This document shows, piece after piece, positions 58,519-64,000 of a stretch of 64,000 bases of DNA. Positions within the stretch are counted from its first letter, which is position 1, and the number at the start of each line of letters is the position of its first letter. Origin of the DNA: Chrysopilus asiliformis (Eukaryota; Arthropoda; Insecta; Diptera; Rhagionidae); contig OZ035963.1 of the NCBI GenBank assembly GCA_964034945.1, positions 33,759,644 to 33,823,643 on the forward strand, read 5' to 3'. The translations under genes were made by a program, and so were the position numbers. The notes below the pieces were generated by a model. That model saw nothing but the letters and a program-made list of their open reading frames with translations, was not told the origin of the DNA and made no database searches.

Positions 58519-59045
58519 TCTGCTTAATGCACGTAGAAGTATTAAAATGGCTAATAGTTTTATTTACGCAGTTAAATTTATTTTTGTTTAATGAAGTGCG
58601 AAATTTCGTTTCCAACACATGGATTTAATAATAGCAATTTTTAAAATTAATAAATAATCGAAATAATAATCTGACTGAGAAAAAGTATCTGATGTGAACA
58701 GCACATGACTTTCTTATACTGTTTTTGTAAAACTTCCCATAACTGTTTTTTCGAAATACCTTTTTATGAAAATATTTCAAAAACAGTGAAAGATAGCGGA
58801 TTTTGTCATTTTTTCACATGACCTTTTGATTTGTAGCATTTTTCCGAAAACTATTGCATTTTTTGACGGACATTTAAGATAAAAAGGTTTTCTACATGTT
58901 TGCTTTTTACCGAATCTGTCTATAGCGAGCCGTTTCCGATATATTGGACAAAACCAATCTTAAGCGTTAAGTTAATGCTTTTGCGACTTTGACGTCGGTT
59001 TTGACCAACTGCACTCGTTCTTGTATTCCCTTGTCTAAATGAATA
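58519..59045. other. Upstream region, no gene seen
   Basis: Contains a single 'gaacagcacatgactttctt' unit shared with the 21.3-22.4 kb repeats. A promoter for the minus-strand DUF1091 gene must lie near 58520-58600 but no element can be picked with confidence. Confidence 0.4.
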
Positions 59046-59198
59046 CAGGGGCCTTATCAGGGAACTCGAATCGAAAGTGAAATGTACGGAAAATTCTGAA
59101 ACGGTATCAGCTAACTCGATTTCGATCAAATATTTGTCATTCATTTTCGGAAATTTACTCGAATAGGTTTCAGTCGTCGGATTTGAAACTCGACACTT

Positions 59199-59879
59199 AA
59201 GGGGCCTACACACGTTCAATCTTACTTGACAAGTATTATTGATGAAAATTTTCGTCAAGTAACATGGATGGAAATTGCCTCCACACGTAACACTGAACAT
59301 TGACAATGTTTTCGTCAAAATTTTGGTCAGTACATTCGTATATCTTAGCGATCATGGTTGATAAACTTCGTCCTGTCCTGATCCCGATTTTTTAGATTTT
59401 TCTATCTTTTTTAATTTGGCTCTAAAATTTATTCGCAAACTATTTTTTTTTTCACGGGATCAACTGGGGGATGAGGATCCACTTCTCTCATTTTATCTAG
59501 TAGTTTTTCATACTGAAAGAGTATGTTTAAAATCTTTATTAATATAACGCATAGATTTTACTTTCCATCGACACTCATTTTTCCAGTAAATGTCAATGAA
59601 CTCACTGAGGAATTCCCGCGAACATTGCCGAATATCGGACATATTTCCTTGAATAACAGACAGCAACTGCTATATTGACAAGTAACATTTATGAATGCTC
59701 TAAACCATCATTGTTTCTGTCAATGAACATTGATGAAAATCAAAATAATTTTGATCCTCGTCAATGTAGACTTTTTACTTGACAAGACCATTGAAGAGCA
59801 TCCAAACGTACAATGTTACTTGAAACATGAGTCATTTAAGTAAAATTGTCATGTAACATTGAACGTGTGTAGGCCCCTT
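59199..59879 (-). mobile_element. TIR element GGGGCCTACACACGTTCAAT with a MADF remnant
   Basis: Inverted termini AAGGGGCCTACACACGTTCA are exact over 22 bp. Subterminal regions carry many ACTTGAC / CAATGTTA-type motifs. The interior encodes a MADF-like fragment (59642-59508). The flanks show no convincing duplication. Probably PIF/Harbinger-related because of the MADF gene. Confidence 0.78.
59508..59642 (-). pseudogene. MADF-domain gene fragment
   Basis: A 44-codon frame starts MSDIRQCSREFLSEFIDIYW and continues KNECRWKVKSMRYINKDFKH before a stop. It matches the first half of a MADF domain ('F-I-x-I-Y', then 'x-x-W-x-V', then 'Y-x-N-K'). Beyond a possible CTTTCAG acceptor just before the stop, the same strand keeps going with YEKLLDKMREVDPHPPVDPV and KKKI before another stop, which looks like the next MADF helices. 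So this is an exon, or a frame-disrupted copy, of a MADF DNA-binding protein as encoded beside PIF/Harbinger transposases. The gene is incomplete: no downstream BESS-like or C-terminal part is present. Confidence 0.72.
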
Positions 59880-60234
59880 TACATATTATTTTTTCAACAA
59901 AAAAAAAACGGAAAAATGAGTAAACAATTAAAGCTAAATATAAGCACGAATTTATCAAGCTACCAGCAGGTTCCTTGTTTTCGATTAATTTATGGCAGTA
60001 TATTTTACTCGAAACGAAAGTTCTACATGATACCAATGAAATCCGTTTTCGAGTGCGGTGTTCGAGTCGATTTGATTTTCGATTCGAGATACATGATAAA
60101 GCCCCAGTTCTGGAGTGAGATTACGTAACTTGGTTCGACTATTCCGTATCGAGTAAAAAAAAAGTCGAAACGACTTGAATGTGGCATTCCGTGATTGAAT
60201 CGACTCGAAATAAGGCATTACCTAATTCCACTTA

Positions 60235-61190
60235 TAAAGGGTGGTTAAATTTCAAGGGCCGATGTTGAATGTGAACCACACCTAAACGTCAAGTTTTTTC
60301 TGCATTTCATTTGACATTTCTCAATTTCAGACTAACTCAATTTGAACCATGGAAAGATACACAATCGAGCAACGCGTTAAAGTTATTCAGGCTTATTATG
60401 AAAATGGGCGTTCAAATCAAAATGCATATCGTGCACTTCGTGAAATACGGCCCGATGATGCCGCCAGCCCATAAACCGCACCAAACAGTCACTCTTTGTG
60501 GGTGCATTGGTTTTTCGACAATCACTCTTGGATTATCATTCGCCCAAATGCGGCTGTTCTGCTTATTGACGAATCCACTGAGGTGAAAATGTGCCTCATC
60601 ACTGAAGATGATTTTCTTCGAAAATTGATCATCCACTGTTGCCATTTCTTGCCACCATTCTGACCATTGACGACGCTTGAAATGGTCAAGAGGCTTTAGT
60701 TCTTGAGTCAATTGCACCTTGTAAGCGTGTAAATGCAAGTCTTTATGCATAATGTTCATCAACGACGAGCGTGGGAGGTGCAATTGTTGGGCACGACGAC
60801 GAGTTGAGGTGGACGGCTCTTCAGCCACACTATCGCGAACAGCAGCAATATTTTCTGCAGTACGAGCTGTACGAGCATGCACTGGTGTTTTCACATCTCC
60901 TACAGACCCGGTTTGCTCAAATTTTTGCACGATTTTTCCGATTGTACGCACATTTGGACGATTAAATTGACCGAAAAAATCACGAAGTGCACGATATGCA
61001 TTTTGATTTGAACGCCCATTTTCATAATAAGCCTGAATAACTTTAACGCGTTGCTCGATTGTGTATCTTTCCATGGTTCAAATTGAGTTAGTCTGAAATT
61101 GAGAAATGTCAAATGAAATGCAGAAAAAAACTTGACGTTTAGGTGTGGTTCACATTCAACATCGGCCCTTGAAATTTAACCACCCTTTAC
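60235..61190 (-). mobile_element. Tc1/mariner element with 209-bp inverted ends
   Basis: The left arm (60235-60443) and right arm (60980-61189) are inverted copies that differ by one base in a T-run. Each arm starts TAAAGGGTGGTTAAATTTCA and includes the start codon and first ~30 codons of the transposase. TA lies just outside each end (one extra C on the right), fitting a TA target duplication. The single transposase frame runs from the right arm leftwards and ends in antisense arm sequence. Confidence 0.92.
60412..61074 (-). pseudogene. Tc1/mariner transposase, N-terminal two thirds
   Basis: A 220-residue frame starts MERYTIEQRVKVIQAYYENG (paired-like helix-turn-helix, residues ~1-60), continues through a second HTH (TSTRRRAQQLHLPRSSLMNI, ~95-115) and the start of the catalytic domain, KIIFSDEAHFHLSGF, which holds the first Asp of the DD(E/D) triad, then RIWANDNPRVI and VTVWCGLWAGGIIGPYF. 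The second Asp and the third acidic residue, normally ~90-125 residues further, are missing because the sequence after GPYF is the inverted 5' end. The last residues come from antisense arm. Family members are usually ~340 residues. It could bind ends but not cut. The frame itself has no stop or frameshift. Confidence 0.9.
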
Positions 61191-61372
61191 TAGAATACTG
61201 CAAATTAGCGGAAATCTAATACATATAATTGAAACGTCAAATTCGCTTTTCAAAGAATTTCGTGTTTTTAGAAGTAAATAATAGAACCGTAAATTTTAAA
61301 GATGCCATAGTTTTTCTCTCTTAAAGCATGGTTTTTTTCCTCAAGATCCAACATCTTTGTTTTGAGAATATT

Positions 61373-62333
61373 GCTTTTTACTTTCTTCTACGGAGTATAA
61401 TAAAGTATTGTATTCATGAAAAATTTCGACCTCTTAATTTTGCCTAAAAAACATTTCCCGATCACTCCTGAGTCGATTGGAGTCATATTAAAAAAATGTC
61501 TTTCTGTCTGTCAGTCTGTCTGTCAGTCTGTCAGTCTGTCAGTCTGTCAGTCTGTCAGTCTGTCAGTCTGTCAGTCTGTCAGTCTGTCTGTCAGTCTGTG
61601 TACAAGATTCCTCAAAAACTAATAGAGCTAGCGCCATGAAATTTTATAGGCATGTTGGGTCCTGAAATGGGACGATCCTATCAACTTTTGGTGGAAATCC
61701 GTTAACCGGAAGTATCCAAAATGGCGGTTTTTCAAAAATCGCAATTTCGTTTTTCTCGATTTACTCCCAAACTACGCGTTTTTTAGTGGCCTTAAGTATG
61801 ACAAAACTTGGAGAAAATAAAATTTCCCACACTTTTGTCTTTAGCTATAACTCGATATATCAACCTTTTATCGAGATAAACCGTTATTTCCAAAAAAAAA
61901 ACAGTTTTTTGCGATTATCTCGAAAACTAACGGGTTTTTGCTGACTGAATGTATGAAGTGAATTAATGAGAATGGCATTCTGCACAATTTTGTTTCTTAC
62001 CGTTATCCGTTATCTTTTACCGTTATTGAGATATTTAGATTAAAATATAAAAAAAAATATTTTTGCAAATTACTTGCAAACTAACGGTTTTTCGACAAAT
62101 TAATTTAAGGAAGAATTGGAGATGTTAAAATTTTTTACATTTTTGCCATATACCGTAAATTGATATCTTTTACCGTTCTCAAGTTATCTCAAATTTTGTA
62201 TGTTTTTGATATTTTTGAATAAACCAAGAATTTATTGGGAGGTCGTCTTAGGTTGACAACGCGACAGGGCTCTAGCGTAAATTGCGCAGGGTCGTAGATT
62301 TTGTAGAAGAAAGTTTTGTGTTGACCACAACTG
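61373..62333 (+). repeat. Dispersed repeat with (CTGTCAGT)n core, copy 2
   Basis: Nearly identical to 30614-31760 except for a shorter microsatellite (61498-61600). It sits inside a coding exon; ATATT occurs at both junctions (61368-61372 and 62334-62338) and may be a 5-bp target duplication, although copy 1 also shows 'atattttt' after its right end. Confidence 0.93.
61498..61600. repeat. (CTGTCAGT)n microsatellite, short allele
   Basis: About 100 bp of the same 8-bp unit as 30737-31030, with one irregular CTGTCTGT near the right end. Confidence 0.95.
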
Positions 62334-63245
62334 ATATTTTCCTTTTCCTTTAAGAATTTTTCCATAATTTGTGGTTTATTCAGTCTTGCATAACGTCGAC
62401 GTATGTTTCCTTGTACATATGTACATATATGTGCTTCATTTTCCTCGGTTCTAATACTTTCTGGCTGATCCAGCAGATCGTTCAGATTTTCCGTTATAAT
62501 TTGTTCTGCGCTATTATCCTCTGGACTGGTATTTTTTTCTGCCGTTGGAGGACCAAAACTTTTTGCGATTTTAATTCCTCTCACTACCGCTTCAAGTCCC
62601 GCACATTCGATCACAATTTGCTCCACATCGCTAATCTTCTTCCCTTTATACGGTCCTCCACCGGTGCTTTTAATATTTTTCAGGTTATCACGAAGCTTGC
62701 TTTTAACTTTATATTTATAATCGCTCCAAACCTATAGCAGTAAATGCGAAAATAATGTATTACGCATCCTTTCAAAGACAATTGTTATTACCTTCTTCCA
62801 TTCATGAACATTTCTTACTGGTGGTCCACGCTCATTCAATGATTTACCTAATGCATCCCATAAACTTTTCGATTTCTGCCTTCCATTTATAGTTTTCAAA
62901 ATACCTTTAGCCAAATCTCCGTGATCTCTCATATATTCAACCAAATATTTGACTTGTTGACTGTTAACTGGCTGAGATATGTTTTCCTGCATATCCCTGA
63001 AGTATACTCGTACATAATATATTTAAATAATTGAAAAACAATAATCAAAAACAAAGAGAATCTAATAAATTTACATATTTGCACAATTTTCTGACTTCGT
63101 ATTGTTCAACTAGACAGCTAATTAGTTGTCGAATAAAATGAACTCGTATCAAAATAAATGACAGGTCGAAACATAGCTAGCGAATACTATTTTTTCTTCT
63201 AACTCGAAACAAACGCTTGAAACAAGTTACGTAATCTCACTCCTG

Positions 63246-63690
63246 TATTTGATTTCATTGCGAAAACATCTAATTGCTTTAAAAATGAAAAAAATCAATT
63301 TGAATTTTGACACATATATTTTTTTTTAGCTTTATATACTTACACAAATTCAATATTACACCTTTTTATAAAATGTCATTCCAAATTATATGTATATTTT
63401 TTGTGATTTATTGATACAAAAATAAAAAATCTATCAAATTTGTAGTTTTTTTTTGTTATAGTTTTGTTCTGAAATTTTTGGTATAAAGTGCATATAAATA
63501 TATAGATATATACACACATATTAATTAGCTACTGATATTCAACTAAACACCTGAACCTTGGTCTGAACCTAGAAATTGAATAATCACCATTTATTTAAAC
63601 ATAAATAAATTTTAACTAAAATCTGTTAAATGGCAATAACAGTAAAACAGTCGAAATGCAAATGCAAAGAAAAAATGTACCAACAACCAA
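63246..63690. other. Intergenic, no gene seen
   Basis: AT-rich sequence between the TIR and the last exon of the terminal gene; probably 3' flank of the latter on the minus strand. Confidence 0.4.
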
Positions 63691-63695
63691 ACTTT

Positions 63696-64000
63696 TTAAT
63701 TGGATTTAATTTTTTCTTGTTCTTGTGTTGTGTCACCCGGGATCTCATTTAAAGATGAATTGCTCTCGATTATGTTAATGTCACCCTGAAAGAAATAATC
63801 GAAACAAAAAAAAAAAATTCCAATAAATGGAATGCATATTTATGTTGAAAATATCATACTTTAATTTTCTCCCTAACGTTCATGGACCAAGAAACGCTCA
63901 TTAGGCGATATCGTTCCTTTACACGTTCTCGCATTTTCTGTGGGACAACCAGTAATGTCGTGGTCGTATTTCCGACAAACAGTACCAGAAATAAAGCACT
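63696..64000 (-). CDS. C-terminal exons of an unidentified membrane-protein gene
   Basis: Minus strand, running in from the right edge. The penultimate exon (64000-63860, open throughout) reads SALFLVLFVGNTTTTLLVV, a likely transmembrane segment, followed by a basic stretch PQKMRERVKERYRLMSVSW and VREKIK, then donor AAA|GTATGA. The last exon (63785-63696) starts after TTTCTTTCAG and encodes GDINIIESNSSLNEIPGDTT plus an acidic/lysine tail ending KIKSN and a TAA. Both exons are phase 0. The hydrophobic helix followed by positive residues suggests a cytoplasmic C-terminal tail of a multipass protein. I do not recognise the family. Confidence 0.65.

Larger units (their letters stand above)
59046..60107. 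mobile_element. TIR element CAGGGGCCTTATC, host of a nested element
   Basis: The left end CAGGGGCCTTATCAGG and the right end ..GATAAAGCCCCAG are inverted, and AACTCGAATCGAAA-like sequence follows inward on both sides. A second TIR element (59199-59879) lies inside. No clear 8-bp duplication. Immediately to the right another TIR (CTGGAGTGAG) begins at 60110. Confidence 0.7.
61268..62992 (-). pseudogene. Myb/SANT-like DNA-binding protein gene, split by a repeat
   Basis: Exon 1 (62992-62792) encodes MQENISQPVNSQQVKYLVEY through NERGPPVRNVHEWKK and ends at donor AAG|GTAATA. Exon 2 starts at 62731 after CTATAG and reads VWSDYKYKVKSKLRDNLKNI, then STGGGPYKGKKISDVE, the end of a Myb/SANT-like (Myb_DNA-bind_5 type) domain with its spaced Trp residues (W-x-A-L, E-W-K-x-x-W). 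An acidic linker follows and then a coiled-coil start, MEKFLKEKEN. There, at about 62338, a 961-bp repeat (61373-62333) interrupts the frame. On the far side the coiled coil resumes in phase from 61372 (KTKMLDLEEKNHALREKN) and stops at 61268. Such proteins accompany PIF/Harbinger elements or act as host regulators. Intact before the repeat arrived. Confidence 0.82.
60110..63245 (-). mobile_element. Possible TIR element around the Myb/SANT gene
   Basis: CTGGAGTGAGATTACGTAAC begins at 60110 and its close inverse (..GTTACGTAATCTCACTCCTG) ends at 63245. The right end also shares CTAACTCGAAACAA and 'gcgaatacta' with the MITE at 49315-49478. The interval holds a Myb/SANT gene, a mariner and a dispersed repeat, so a PIF-like element later hit twice is attractive. 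However the left end could instead pair with a diverged inverse at about 60208-60232 to make a small MITE; no target duplication decides between these. Confidence 0.45.

Noticed and set aside
58920..59318. 132-codon minus-strand frame
   Set aside because: Crosses the border of two nested TIR elements; no domain and no splice support.

Overview
The window reads as AT-rich, repeat-dense intergenic DNA of a brachyceran fly. I infer this from two intron-containing DUF1091 (DM8-type) secreted-protein genes, a family strongly expanded in flies; a copia-type LTR retrotransposon whose primer-binding site has the form known from Drosophila copia; dispersed repeats with GTCTGTCC microsatellite cores and a 'TACCCGTATGGTG..AAAGGGTATATTAGA' end, resembling the DINE-1/INE-1 (Helentron-like) class; and many MITE families. 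I cannot name the species. There are no rRNA, tRNA or CRISPR features and no bacterial or viral genome organisation.

Layout. 1-9.4 kb: a broken copia element (1032-6601, 152-bp LTRs, 5-bp duplication AATAT) carries a hAT element (4893-6095, 8-bp duplication) that itself carries a 368-bp MITE (5670-6037, 9-bp duplication). Another hAT-like element (7952-8810) and a TIR element (8836-9326) follow. 9.6-15.8 kb: a PIF/Harbinger-like element with a MADF-protein remnant, a DINE-like repeat, a piggyBac-like MITE and a decayed non-LTR reverse transcriptase. 16.07-16.76 kb: the only complete host-type gene, a three-exon DUF1091 protein. 17-33 kb: repeats only, including a hAT insertion with an empty paralogous site in the same window, nested TIR elements, a perfect 97-bp-arm palindrome, and a 2.6-kb inverted-repeat unit. 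33-42 kb: more MITEs and a HARBI1-like transposase scrap. 42.7-45.3 kb: a TIR-bounded unit with dense subterminal repeats carrying a decayed three-exon gene of a multicopy insect family. 46-57 kb: DINE-like repeats, a pogo-like MITE, two TAA-flanked PIF-like MITEs and a dispersed 120-bp tandem repeat. 58-64 kb: a truncated second DUF1091 gene (minus strand), a stack of nested DNA transposons (one with a MADF remnant, one a Tc1/mariner whose 3' half is replaced by an inverted copy of its 5' end), a Myb/SANT gene split by a repeat insertion, and the last two exons of an unidentified membrane-protein gene running off the right edge.

The strongest signals are about genome dynamics: exact target-site duplications give a readable order of insertions, and several non-autonomous DNA elements carry pieces of accessory DNA-binding genes (MADF, Myb/SANT) or of the multicopy insect family. 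Coordinates of TIR elements with stated duplications are exact to the base; limits of dispersed repeats are approximate.
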